The translations under genes were made by a program, and so were the position numbers. From assembly GCA_963973795.1 (NCBI GenBank), contig CAXBAF010000012.1:1-64000 (forward strand): a DNA stretch of 64,000 nt, written 5' to 3'. Below, in pieces: positions 47,085 through 55,680 of the stretch. This DNA comes from UBA1926 sp002337215. Its GTDB lineage: Bacteria; Planctomycetota; Phycisphaerae; Phycisphaerales; UBA1924. The notes under the pieces are model-generated. The model worked only from the letters and a program-made list of their open reading frames with translations, had not been told where the DNA came from and made no database searches. The stretch's first letter is position 1, and every line of letters starts with the position of its first letter.

Positions 47085-47963
47085 ATGCCCCGCCCCGAAC
47101 CGGACAGAGCATCCCCGCCGCGCGCCCACGGAAAGGAAGATCCGCGCATCAGCGTGATCGTCTGCGCGTACAACCGTGCGCCGATGCTCGACGCGTGCCT
47201 GCGGTCCATCCGCGCACAGGACCACCCGTCGTTCGAGGTGCTCGTTATGGACGATGCGAGCACGGACGGCGCGATCGATGTCGCGAGGCGGCACGAGCGG
47301 GAAGACCCGAGGGTCCGGGTGTTCGGGCGCGACACCAACGCCGGGAGCCCCACCAACCTCGCCGAGGCCCACGCGCACGCGCGCGGCGACTACATCGGCT
47401 GGGTCGATTCCGACGACCTGATCCTCCCGGATTGCCTTTCTTCGTGCGCGGCGGTCCTCGATGAGAAGCCGGGCGTGGGCTGCGTCTACACCGATCAGAT
47501 GGTCATCGATGAGCACAACCGCCCGGTCGGGTACGGCCATCGCGCCGCGATCCCCTACTCGAAAGACCGCCTGCTGGTCGACTTCATGACCTTCCATTTC
47601 CGGCTGTATCGACGCGTGCACTACGACAAGATCGGCGGTGTCGATGGCCGACTCAGGTTCGCGGCCGACTACGACTTCTGCCTCCGCCTCAGCGAGGTCA
47701 CCGAGTTCGAGCGCATCGATCGCCCGCTCTATCTCTACCGGCAGCACGCGGCGACGATCAGCACCTCGCGAAGGCTCGACCAGATCCGCGCCTCCGCCGA
47801 CGCGGTCCGGCGGGCGCTCGTCAGGCGGGGGATGGACGAGACCCACCGCCTCGATGTCGAACTCATCGGGCGATTCCAGCTCGTGCCACGCGACGGCGAC
47901 AGCGAACCCCTGCACGCGGACGGCTTGCCCCCCTCGCCCGATGCGAGCCCGACCGACCTCTGA
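47085..47963 (+). CDS. glycosyltransferase family 2
   Basis: A 292-residue GT-A fold enzyme transferring a sugar from a nucleotide donor. It has ISVIVCAYNRAPMLDACLRSI at the N-terminus, MDDASTDG, the DxD-type motif GWVDSDDLI (metal and donor binding), and AADYDFCLRL in the acceptor-side region. The substrate is unknown; many GT2 enzymes build surface polysaccharide. It lies 84 bases after the Asp-box lipoprotein gene. The N-terminal 20 residues are Pro/Arg/Glu-rich and may not all be translated. Confidence 0.9.
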   Translation: MPRPEPDRASPPRAHGKEDPRISVIVCAYNRAPMLDACLRSIRAQDHPSFEVLVMDDASTDGAIDVARRHEREDPRVRVFGRDTNAGSPTNLAEAHAHARGDYIGWVDSDDLILPDCLSSCAAVLDEKPGVGCVYTDQMVIDEHNRPVGYGHRAAIPYSKDRLLVDFMTFHFRLYRRVHYDKIGGVDGRLRFAADYDFCLRLSEVTEFERIDRPLYLYRQHAATISTSRRLDQIRASADAVRRALVRRGMDETHRLDVELIGRFQLVPRDGDSEPLHADGLPPSPDASPTDL

Positions 47964-48142
47964 CCACATGCATCTGCCGGATCCGGACCCGATAACACAC
48001 CCGGCAAAAGCAATGCGCGGCGTGTTTTCTCTGTGGAGCAAACGTGGCGTCTCGGTATGATTTCGGTTGTGCGGACCCTGCTCAGCGGGTCGCATCACAC
48101 AGAGAATCGAAGATCACGGCGGGAAAGAGAAAAGGGAAGAAC

Positions 48143-49261
48143 ATGAGCAAGACAAGAATCGAGATCACAACGAAGGACGCCGCGGCGATCGCGGGTGTGC
48201 TCGCGATGTCGTCGGCGGCGATGGCGGGCCCGGGCGGGGAGCCGTTCAACGACGAGTTCCCCGGCGATTTCTACGAAGCCGTCGACGGCGAGATTCTGAT
48301 CCAGGGTGATCTCGAGGATCGGGGCTGCGGTTTCGGCTACGCCTCGCTGGGGCCTGACAAGAAGAACCGCGGGGACGGGTACGGGGGCGGCTGCTTCCCC
48401 GATGTCGTCCTCGGGATCTTCGAGGATGGCGTGCTCATCGAGACCGACGACGACGGGAGTTTCCTGGGCGACGGGCTCGCCTCCGGTCTCTTTGGGCTCG
48501 ATGTCGGACCGAACGGCGTGATCGACTGGGCTGTTTCCGGGTACGATGATTTCAACTTCGACGGGCTCGGCGACGATTTCGGCGGGCCGCACGACCAGTT
48601 CGGCGCGTTCGAGGGTTTTACCCAGTATTACGACGCGGACGGCGGCTTCGCCGGTAGCGACTACATCGGGTTCTACGAGTTCTTCAGTGGCGACGAGGTC
48701 TTCTTCGGCACCGAGTTCCCGCCCCCGGCCGCGGTCACCTACGACATCTTCCTGGATAACACCGTGGGCAGCGACTGCCTTTGCGGCGATGTGGACTACC
48801 AGGTTGTCGTTGGGCTCACGCCGGGTGTTGAGTACGAGGTCCGCGTCACGGACGCCGACTTCGACTCGATCCTCCAGACCTACGACGAATTCGGCACGCC
48901 GCTCCAGTTCAACGACGACGACCCCGTCGCGGGCTGCTGCCTCTCGGTCATCACCGAGACCGCCGACGCCTCGGGCGCGATCTACTTCGCGATCAGCGAG
49001 ATCAGCGATTCCAACTTCGACGGCAGCCACACCTCGTTCGGCTTCTGGGAGATCAGCGTCACCCAGGCCTGCGGGAGCAGCCAGTCGTGCAACGAGGCCG
49101 ATCTCGAAGCCCCGTTTGGTATCCTCGATCTCGCCGATATCGGCGCGTTCGTGACCGGGTTCACCTCGGGCGACTGCATCGCCGACTTCGACGGCAACGG
49201 GATCTATGACCTCGCCGACATCGGCACGTTCGTCACGGCGTTCACGGGCGGATGCCCATAA
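48143..49261 (+). CDS. exported protein with dockerin-like tail (paralogue 1)
   Basis: A 372-residue protein. A 20-residue polar lead precedes the hydrophobic signal (AAAIAGVLAMSSAAMA); the same layout recurs in the next gene. The mature protein is acidic, Asp/Gly/Phe-rich and beta-like, with several Cys. Residues 190-290 contain YDIFLDNTVGSDCLCGDVDYQVVVGLTPGVEYEVRVTD, resembling a pre-peptidase C-terminal or jelly-roll fold. The C-terminal 58 residues are the dockerin-like tail: DLEAPFGILDLADIGAFVTGF followed by DFDGNGIYDLADIGTFVTAFTGGCP, whose second loop matches the canonical dockerin calcium loop. AAAGGGAAGA precedes the ATG. A terminator follows. Confidence 0.75.
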   Translation: MSKTRIEITTKDAAAIAGVLAMSSAAMAGPGGEPFNDEFPGDFYEAVDGEILIQGDLEDRGCGFGYASLGPDKKNRGDGYGGGCFPDVVLGIFEDGVLIETDDDGSFLGDGLASGLFGLDVGPNGVIDWAVSGYDDFNFDGLGDDFGGPHDQFGAFEGFTQYYDADGGFAGSDYIGFYEFFSGDEVFFGTEFPPPAAVTYDIFLDNTVGSDCLCGDVDYQVVVGLTPGVEYEVRVTDADFDSILQTYDEFGTPLQFNDDDPVAGCCLSVITETADASGAIYFAISEISDSNFDGSHTSFGFWEISVTQACGSSQSCNEADLEAPFGILDLADIGAFVTGFTSGDCIADFDGNGIYDLADIGTFVTAFTGGCP

Positions 49262-49302
49262 ACCTCCGGCGCACCTCGCGGAACCAACTCGATGTCAACC
49301 GG

Positions 49303-49335
49303 ACCCGCACCCGCAACGGTGCGGGTCTCTTCTTT
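49303..49335 (+). terminator. intrinsic terminator between the two dockerin-tail paralogues
   Basis: ACCCGCACC (49303-49311) and GGTGCGGGT (49318-49326) form a 9-bp stem with loop CGCAAC and are followed by CTCTTCTTT. It lies 42 bases after the stop of paralogue 1, so paralogue 2 probably has its own promoter; TATAAAAT at 49366-49373 is a candidate -10 element. Confidence 0.75.
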
Positions 49336-49448
49336 GCGCGCGGGTGGGCCACAGCATCTGGTCGGTATAAAATCGAAAAGTGTCTCCTGCCGGGTTTCCC
49401 GGTGTGTTTGGATCCCGGCGAGACGGGGTCTGGCAAAAGGAGAACGAG

Positions 49449-50888
49449 ATGGAACGTCGAGCGATTTCCGTGGGCGACGTGGCCGCGATCGCCGGTGTGC
49501 TGGCGATGGCATCGGTCGCGATGGGCGACATCGAACCCATCAACGACACATTCCCGGGAGAGACGCTCCCGTCCGACCCGCTGTCAAACATCCTGATCAT
49601 CGGCGAACTCGATGACCGGGAGTGCGGTGGCGGCTACGGGGACTTCTCTGTCGGGCTCCCACCCCCCGAGGCGGGCGAGTGCCCGATGCCCGACACCCTG
49701 ATGCGTGCCTGGCTGCCTTCGAGCACCACCGTCGTCGATGACAACTCGAGCCCGCTCGGCGACGGGTTCGCGTCCGCGCTCTATGGGGTAGAGCCATACT
49801 ACGACTTCGACTACGGCCTACGCGCCGTCCTCGAAATCACCGGCGCCGACAACATGTACTGGAACCACAACTTCCCCCACGGCGAGACAGGACGCTTCGA
49901 GGGCTTCCTCACCTGGCGCGATACCGATGGCAATGCCTTGGGTACCGAGTCCTTCGACGAGACCTTCTCGCTCGGGACCGAGATTTTCCTGATCGAGGTC
50001 TACGGCGTCCCGCTCGGCACTGACACCTACGACGTCGAACTCAACAACGACGCGTGCCTGACCACCGGGTGCGACCGGCCCGACACGTTCCTTGGGCTCT
50101 TCGACGAGACCGGCGCGCTGATCGATACCGACGACAACTCGAGCTTCGCTGGGAACGGATACGCCAGCCTGATCTCTGCTCCGCTCGCGGGTGAGACCCT
50201 GCTCGAGTGGAAGGTCACTGGGTCGGGGAACGAGTCCTTCACCCCCGGTGTCTTCCACGGGCAGGTTGGCAGCTGGGAGATGATCGTCGACTTCTTTGGT
50301 CCGGACGGTTGGCTCGGGGGCACCTATGTCGACGACATGCCGTTCGTGACGGGTGACGAGGTCTTCTCCGGGTTCTTCGATGTGCCGACCAGTTCGGACT
50401 TCGTCGAGCTCTGGATCGACAACGCGATCGACCCGTGCCCCTGCGATATCGACTTCTACACCATCACCGGGCTCGCACCCGACGGCACGTACATCGTCAA
50501 TGTTCAGTCCGAGGTATGGATGATGGTCGCGTGGATGGACAACAGCGGCGTGGCCGATGTTGTCACGGAGGGTGAGCCCATCGTGGTCGCCGCCGATGAC
50601 CAGGGCGTCCTCCATCTCGCCGCCACGGGGGGCGACGACTGGGACTTCATGGGGTGGCACGAGGAGTCCGGCCCGTACGTCATCTCCGTCTCGCCAGACG
50701 GCCCCCTCCCCTGCAACGCCGCCGACCTTGCGGAGCCGTTCGGCGTCCTCGACCTCGCCGACATCGCCGTCTTTGTCGACGCGTTCGTGAACCAACTTCC
50801 CGCCGCGGACCTCAGCCCAGACGGGATCTATGACCTCGCCGACATCGCGATCTTTGTCGACGCGTTCACGACCGGATGCTTCCGCTGA
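49449..50888 (+). CDS. exported protein with dockerin-like tail (paralogue 2)
   Basis: A 479-residue relative of the preceding gene: a similar signal (AAIAGVLAMASVAMG), a similar opening (INDTFPGE ... ECGGGYGDFS against FNDEFPGD ... CGFGYASLG) and the same acidic, Gly/Phe-rich style. It contains two copies of the beta-rich unit, with YDVELNNDACLTTGCD and a repeated FLGLFDETGALIDTDDNSSFAGNGYAS. The tail is DLAEPFGVLDLADIAVFVDAF then DLSPDGIYDLADIAIFVDAFTTGCFR; it ends CFR where the others end CP. GGAG lies seven bases before the ATG. It was probably produced by tandem duplication. Confidence 0.75.
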   Translation: MERRAISVGDVAAIAGVLAMASVAMGDIEPINDTFPGETLPSDPLSNILIIGELDDRECGGGYGDFSVGLPPPEAGECPMPDTLMRAWLPSSTTVVDDNSSPLGDGFASALYGVEPYYDFDYGLRAVLEITGADNMYWNHNFPHGETGRFEGFLTWRDTDGNALGTESFDETFSLGTEIFLIEVYGVPLGTDTYDVELNNDACLTTGCDRPDTFLGLFDETGALIDTDDNSSFAGNGYASLISAPLAGETLLEWKVTGSGNESFTPGVFHGQVGSWEMIVDFFGPDGWLGGTYVDDMPFVTGDEVFSGFFDVPTSSDFVELWIDNAIDPCPCDIDFYTITGLAPDGTYIVNVQSEVWMMVAWMDNSGVADVVTEGEPIVVAADDQGVLHLAATGGDDWDFMGWHEESGPYVISVSPDGPLPCNAADLAEPFGVLDLADIAVFVDAFVNQLPAADLSPDGIYDLADIAIFVDAFTTGCFR

Positions 50889-50915
50889 GCGAACGGCGAT
50901 CGGATCCGCGTGCCG

Positions 50916-50946
50916 ATGCGCACAAAGCGAGCCAATGCGCACAAAG
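50916..50946. repeat. 12-base direct repeat at the end of paralogue 2
   Basis: ATGCGCACAAAG occurs at 50916-50927 and 50935-50946, 19 bases apart. The second copy leads directly into the bidirectional terminator. Confidence 0.6.
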
Positions 50947-50947
50947 A

Positions 50948-50977
50948 AGGCCCGGCCTCTCTCGAGAGACCGGGCCT
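50948..50977. terminator. bidirectional terminator between paralogue 2 and tkt
   Basis: AGGCCCGG (50948-50955) and CCGGGCCT (50970-50977) enclose a second stem CTCTC/GAGAG. Read leftward the hairpin is followed by TCTTTGTG and would end transketolase transcripts. Rightward it is followed by GTTCTG, a weak run. Confidence 0.7.
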
Positions 50978-51015
50978 GTTCTGATGCGTATCGCCGACAA
51001 TCGGTTCGGCCTGAA

Positions 51016-52977
51016 TCACACCACCTGCAGCACCGACAGCGCCCGCTGGCAGATGTCCTCGGCGGTCAGCCCGCACATCGCGAGCATCTCCTCGGGCGTC
51101 TTCGCGCTCTTGGGGATGCGATCGACGTACATCTGCTCGAGCTGGAACGCGTCACCCGCGTTGACAAGCGCGTCGGCGATCGCCGAGCCCAGCCCGCCGC
51201 CGTAGTTGTCCTCAACGCTCACGGCGTACCCGCCGTTGGAGGCGATGATGTCGAGCAGCTTGTCGCTGTCGAACGGGATCGAGTACATGTCAAGCAGCGT
51301 CGCGCTGACGCCCGCCTTGTCGAGCAGTTCGACCGCCTTGTTGGCCTCCTGCACCATGTAGCCGCACGCGCAGAGCACGACATCGCGTCCCTCGGTGAGC
51401 GTCTCGAACCCGCCCAGGTTGAAGACCTGGTCGTCGCCGTAGACGAACTCGGTGTCCGCCCGGAGCGTCCGCATGTAGCAGAGCCCCTCGTACTCGGCCA
51501 TGACGCCGGTCAGGGCGTACGCCGCGTACGCGTCGGCGGGCTGCAGGATGTAGCACCCCGGGTTGCCGTTGTGGTCGGTCGTCGTCGAGAGGGCCCGGAA
51601 CCACGCGACGTCGGGCAGCGACATCTGGCTCGGGCCGTCCGCCGCGAGCGTGATCCCCGCGTGCGAGCCGACGATCTTGAGGTTCGCCCCGCCGTTCATC
51701 GCCATCTCGATCTGGTCGTACGCCCGCGTCACGAACTTCGCGAACGTCGAGCAGAACGGCACCTTGCCCGACGCGCTCATGCCCGCGCCGACCGAGACCA
51801 TGTTCTGCTCGGCGATCTTGCACTCCACAAACCGGTCCGCGTTGAGCTTCGCGAAGGTCTCGGCGAACGTCGAGTTGCTCACGTCCGCGTCGAGCACGAC
51901 GACCGACTTGTTCGTCTCGCCGAGCGCCCGCAGCGCAACCCCGTACGCCTTGCGGGTCGCAAACTTGCCCGAGTGGATCACCGCCTCCATGTCGATCGAA
52001 CGCATGTACTGGTTCATGCTGGGCAGCTCGCCCGGCTCGACGATGTCGGGCGCTTCCTGCTCGGGGGGCTGGATCGTGAACTGGTCGTTGCTGCCCAGCG
52101 CGTTGGTGAGCTCGAGCCGGAGCTCGTCGAGCTCGCCGATCGCCTTCTGCAGCGCGTCCCCGCTCGGGGGCTTGCCGTGCCAGCCGCCGCCCTGGATGGA
52201 CGGGCAGCCCCAGCCCTTGACGGTCTTGGCGACCACCGCCATCGGCGCGCCGTCCGTCCCGCTCCGCTCGGCGAACTTGTCGAACGCGTCGCGCACCTGG
52301 CCCGGCTCGTGCCCGTCGATGCTCACGACCTCGAACCCGTACGCCTCGAGTTTCCTGGTCAGCGTTTCGGGGCTCTGCTGCCCGCTCACGCGCCCGGCCT
52401 GGCCGAACTCGTTGCAGTTGAAGATCGGAAGCACGTTGTTCAGCCCGTGGTCGACGATGAAGTCGAGCGCCTCGGCCACCTGCCCCTCGCGGGCCTCGCC
52501 GTCACCGATGATGCAGTACGCACGCTTGTCGATCCCGTCGATCTTCGCGGCCTTGCCGATCCCCGCCGCGACCGAGAGACCCATCCCCAGCGAACCAGTC
52601 GCCGCGTCGAAGAACGGGAACCCCTCCATCGGGTTGGGGTGCCCATCGAGCACGCTGCTCTCTTCACGAAGCGTCGCGAGATCGTCGACCGTCAACCGGC
52701 GTCGATCCTCACCCGGTTTGCCGACCATCATCCCCAGCGTCGCCGCGGCGGCGTACACCGCGGGGACCGCGTGACCCTCGCTCAGCACGAGGCGGTCGCT
52801 CGACGGGAAATCGGGGTACTCGGGGCTCCAGCGCATCGCGCGGAACATCAGGTCGGTCACGATGTGCGCGATGCTCAGGGCGCTGGTCGGGTGACCGCTC
52901 CCTGATGCGGCACACATTTCGAGCGACTGGCGACCGATCTCGATCGCCTGGGCGTGGACGGCGGCTTCATAAGACAT
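51016..52977 (-). CDS. tkt: transketolase
   Basis: A 653-residue thiamine-diphosphate enzyme that moves two-carbon units in the pentose phosphate pathway. Visible are SGSGHPTS (His29), the TPP/Mg motif GDGEAREGQVAEALDF (158-173) with downstream NCNEFGQ, and in the C-terminal half KIAEQNMVSVGAGMSASG and HAGITLAADGPSQMSLPDVAWFR. The length is normal. GGGGAG six bases before ATG 52977 sets the start; 280 further in-frame upstream residues are unrelated to transketolase and rejected. It converges with paralogue 2 and diverges from dnaN. Confidence 0.96.
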   Translation of the reverse strand: MSYEAAVHAQAIEIGRQSLEMCAASGSGHPTSALSIAHIVTDLMFRAMRWSPEYPDFPSSDRLVLSEGHAVPAVYAAAATLGMMVGKPGEDRRRLTVDDLATLREESSVLDGHPNPMEGFPFFDAATGSLGMGLSVAAGIGKAAKIDGIDKRAYCIIGDGEAREGQVAEALDFIVDHGLNNVLPIFNCNEFGQAGRVSGQQSPETLTRKLEAYGFEVVSIDGHEPGQVRDAFDKFAERSGTDGAPMAVVAKTVKGWGCPSIQGGGWHGKPPSGDALQKAIGELDELRLELTNALGSNDQFTIQPPEQEAPDIVEPGELPSMNQYMRSIDMEAVIHSGKFATRKAYGVALRALGETNKSVVVLDADVSNSTFAETFAKLNADRFVECKIAEQNMVSVGAGMSASGKVPFCSTFAKFVTRAYDQIEMAMNGGANLKIVGSHAGITLAADGPSQMSLPDVAWFRALSTTTDHNGNPGCYILQPADAYAAYALTGVMAEYEGLCYMRTLRADTEFVYGDDQVFNLGGFETLTEGRDVVLCACGYMVQEANKAVELLDKAGVSATLLDMYSIPFDSDKLLDIIASNGGYAVSVEDNYGGGLGSAIADALVNAGDAFQLEQMYVDRIPKSAKTPEEMLAMCGLTAEDICQRALSVLQVV

Positions 52978-53401
52978 GCGCGGCTCCCCACGGGGCTCAT
53001 CCCGTGTCGTGTAAGGCCCGTTCCCGAGACGGACCCGCCGCCGCCTCGGGCGGCCCGCATGCCACACCCGCCGGCCGCGGCCGACCCCATCGGGCGGACG
53101 CAGTGCTGGCTCCTGGCTTCCCCGGCAGAACCCGAAAATCGGGTTTCGATCCCCCTGGAAGCCGTATGTTCGAGCATGAGTATGGGCGCGTCCCGGCTCC
53201 TTTGCAACCCGCACCGCTCCCGAGACCATCCAATTCCGGTGCAAACCGCGAGCCGGTGTCGGATGTGGGGGATCTGTGCACAACCTGTCGGGAGATCGCC
53301 CGAGTTTGGGCACAGGCGGGTCAGTACCCCGCCATGGTGGTACACTTCGGCGCTGATCTACAAGGGATAGGTCTATACAACGGGATAGATAGGGAGTCCC
53401 T
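52978..53401. other. 424-base divergent intergenic region between tkt and dnaN
   Basis: It carries the divergent promoters. A TATACA at 53374-53379 is a possible -10 element for dnaN, but no good -35 is placed. CTGTGCACAACCTG near 53274-53287 resembles a DnaA box poorly, with at least two mismatches in nine bases. I see no gene here. Confidence 0.4.
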
Positions 53402-54550
53402 ATGAAAGTGCTGTGCGATCGTGGCGCGCTCCTCGACGCGATCAACCTGATCTCGGGTGTCGTCGCGAACCGGTCTCCGCGCCCCCAACTCAAGTGCGTC
53501 AAGCTCACCGCGACCAAGGACGGCGCGGCCGGGCAACTGCTGCTGGAAGCCACCGACGCCGAGCTCTCCATGACCCTGCTCACCGAGCGGGTCGATGTCG
53601 AGCAGCCGGGCGAGGCCCTCATCCCCGCCGACAAGCTCGCCCAGATCGTGCGCGCCGAAGAGAACGAGCCCACGCTCACCCTCGAGGTCGACGGGGACAC
53701 CACCCACATCCGCGGCGCCGACGCCCACTTCCAGCTCCGCGGGTTCGAGGCCAAGGACTTCCCCGAGATCCCGGGGTTCGAGTCGATCAAGGGCGACGCC
53801 GCGGCGTTCACCATCAAGGCCGGGTCGCTCGTCGATCTCGTCCGCCGGACGCTCTTTGCCGCCGCCCGCGAGAACAGCCGCTACGCCATCAACGGGGTGC
53901 TCGTCCGCCGGGAGGGCAAGAAGCTCGAGTTCGTCGCCACCGACGGCCGCCGCCTCGCGCTCTGCCGCGATGCGCTCGACGAAGAGGGCGAAACAATCTC
54001 CTGCATCGTCCCCTCGAAGGCCCTCGTCACGCTCTCCAAGCTTATCGACGACCCCGACGAGACCGTCTCCGTCTCGATCAGCGACAACCGCATCGTCTTC
54101 GGCTTCTCGACAGGCGAGGGCACCGGGCGCGCGCTCATCGCCAGCAACCTCGTCGAGGGGTCCTTCCCCCCCTACGAGGACGTCATCCCCAAGGGCCACG
54201 ACATCAAGGTCGGCTTCGATCGCGACGTGCTCTCGAGCGCCGTCAAGAGAGCCGCCCTGCTCACCAACGAGGAATCGCGCGGCGTCCGCCTCGCGTTTAC
54301 GTCCGGCGACAAGAAGCTCGAGCTCTCCAGCCGGGTCCCCGAGATGGGCGAGGCCCGCATCTCGGTCGATCTCGTCAGCATGGACGGCGGCGACGTCGAG
54401 ATCGGGTTCAACCCGGGCTTCATCACCGACGCGCTCCGTGTCATCGACGACCCCCAGGTCATCCTCGAACTCAAGGCCCCCAACAAGCCGGGCCTGCTCC
54501 GCAGCGGGCCGGACTTCGTCTACGTCGTCATGCCAGTCAATCTCCAGTAG
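53402..54550 (+). CDS. dnaN: DNA polymerase III beta subunit (sliding clamp)
   Basis: A 382-residue clamp with three domains of about 125 residues each. Recognisable are LKCVKLTATKDG..LLLEATDAELSM, the central SRYAINGVLVRREGKKLEFVATDGRRLALCR and the C-terminal PNKPGLLRSGPDFVYVVMPVNLQ, where MP-x-x-L is the conserved end. It forms the ring that tethers polymerase to DNA. In this genome dnaN is separated from dnaA, recF and gyrB, none of which are here. A terminator follows it directly. Confidence 0.97.
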   Translation: MKVLCDRGALLDAINLISGVVANRSPRPQLKCVKLTATKDGAAGQLLLEATDAELSMTLLTERVDVEQPGEALIPADKLAQIVRAEENEPTLTLEVDGDTTHIRGADAHFQLRGFEAKDFPEIPGFESIKGDAAAFTIKAGSLVDLVRRTLFAAARENSRYAINGVLVRREGKKLEFVATDGRRLALCRDALDEEGETISCIVPSKALVTLSKLIDDPDETVSVSISDNRIVFGFSTGEGTGRALIASNLVEGSFPPYEDVIPKGHDIKVGFDRDVLSSAVKRAALLTNEESRGVRLAFTSGDKKLELSSRVPEMGEARISVDLVSMDGGDVEIGFNPGFITDALRVIDDPQVILELKAPNKPGLLRSGPDFVYVVMPVNLQ

Positions 54551-54868
54551 AGCACGACTTCACGAGTTTGAACCAAGTCGGCGCCCTCCGCAATCGGAGG
54601 GCGTCTTTGTGCGCACCCGTCGACGGTTCAGAACATCGAACCCGGGACCGAGCACGCAACCACACTCATGCGGCTGGCTGATGCGGGACACCTATCCCAT
54701 AGCCCGAGAGACAATTCCGAAAGACCCGACCGAAAGACCGGAGCGAGAGAGCCGCCAAAATCGAGAAACCGGCGGGTGTCAAGCCCGCCGGTTCCCCTCT
54801 CTCCGCTCCCGCGGTTTCTGTGTCGTCCGTGCCCGCTGTGCCCGACCCGCGGTCGCTCGGGCGTTCCG
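54551..54868. other. 318-base intergenic region with two hairpins
   Basis: The dnaN terminator (54582-54608) is followed by GC-rich sequence with no gene. A second perfect hairpin, AACCGGCGGG (54767-54776)/CCCGCCGGTT (54784-54793), lies 76 bases beyond the stop of the leftward gene at 54869. Read leftward it is followed by TCTCGATTTT, so it is a plausible, weaker leftward terminator. Confidence 0.5.
54582..54608 (+). terminator. intrinsic terminator of dnaN
   Basis: CGCCCTCCG (54582-54590) and CGGAGGGCG (54595-54603) form a 9-bp stem with loop CAAT, followed by TCTTT. It lies 32 bases after the dnaN stop. Confidence 0.8.
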
Positions 54869-55309
54869 TCAGGCGACGGGTTCGTGGACCCGGTCTCCCG
54901 CGACCGGAACGCCGGTCGGCGTCGGCCCTTCGGCCGACCGCCCCGCGGACCGTGCGTGCGCCCCGTGGCGGACCGATCGCGGGTCGAGAAGAATCGCGTT
55001 CGCCGGGTCCGACGCGGGCTGGAACGCCGGGTCTGCCCCGCGCTCGGCCGCAAGAATCAGCCGTGCCGCCGCGTCCGCGCGCTCACGCCCGACCGCGTCG
55101 AGCATCTGACGCCGGTCATGCCGCAGCGCGAGCAGTGTCGCCGCGGGCAGCAGGAACAGCATCAGCAGGCCCAGCAGGGCGACGGTCCCGAAGTCTTCGA
55201 TGATGCCGGGGCGGATGATCCGCTCGGCGAGCAGCACGGCCGCGATCAGCGAGATCGCGCCGCTCACAACCAGGCTTGTTCGACGGATCGCGGTAAGCAG
55301 TCCGGGCAT
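54869..55309 (-). CDS. small membrane protein of unknown function
   Basis: A 146-residue protein with two hydrophobic helices (about 11-31, RTSLVVSGAISLIAAVLLAE, and 40-60, FGTVALLGLLMLFLLPAATLLAL) and then a polar cytoplasmic tail of about 85 residues (ALRHDRRQMLDAVGRERADAAARLILAAERGADP ...). GGAG lies five bases before the ATG. I recognise no family. It lies between dnaN and bamA and reads leftward. Confidence 0.65.
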   Translation of the reverse strand: MPGLLTAIRRTSLVVSGAISLIAAVLLAERIIRPGIIEDFGTVALLGLLMLFLLPAATLLALRHDRRQMLDAVGRERADAAARLILAAERGADPAFQPASDPANAILLDPRSVRHGAHARSAGRSAEGPTPTGVPVAGDRVHEPVA

Positions 55310-55680
55310 GCGGTCTCCAGCGGGCGTGCCGCGCCGATTCACACAGCGGGCACGACAGCCGACGGGGCAGATCGCCCACGGTCGGCCAAAGAATCAAACT
55401 GACGCGGTCCTCTCTCCAACGAAAGGAGGTCTGCGGGACTCTACCGAGATCAACACGCAACTGCAATGTCGTTGTCCGCGCGATTTTCGAGGCCGACACG
55501 CTTGCTGCTTCACCAGCCGGGACTTGCGCGCAGGCCCCGATCACTTGAAATATTTTGGTTCGATTTCGACCCTTCGCTCGGACATACCGCCCGTGCGCCG
55601 CCCTCAGCCGGCTGAGGCAGCGCCATCCCGGATCGGCCTCGATTGTGCGCCGGGGCTCACGCGGGTATCGTCTGCGATCC
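55310..55680. other. 371-base divergent intergenic region upstream of bamA
   Basis: It separates the leftward small membrane protein gene from bamA. It contains GAAAGGAGGT at 55421-55430, a perfect Shine-Dalgarno-type sequence with no ATG, GTG or TTG at the right distance downstream. The stretch around 55545-55565 (TTGAAATATTTTGGTTCGATT) is AT-rich and may be part of the bamA promoter. Confidence 0.4.

Noticed and set aside
50830..52905. A 691-codon plus-strand open frame opposite transketolase
   Set aside because: The transketolase on the minus strand is full-length and conserved; the overlapping frame shows only biased composition.
53270..53401. Replication origin near dnaN
   Set aside because: Only one poor DnaA-box-like sequence is present (at least two mismatches), there is no cluster, and dnaA is not adjacent. 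dnaN alone does not mark an origin.
52978..53817. Longer transketolase start (280 extra residues)
   Set aside because: The extra N-terminal part resembles no transketolase, covers the intergenic region, and runs antisense into dnaN. A good ribosome-binding site supports ATG 52977.
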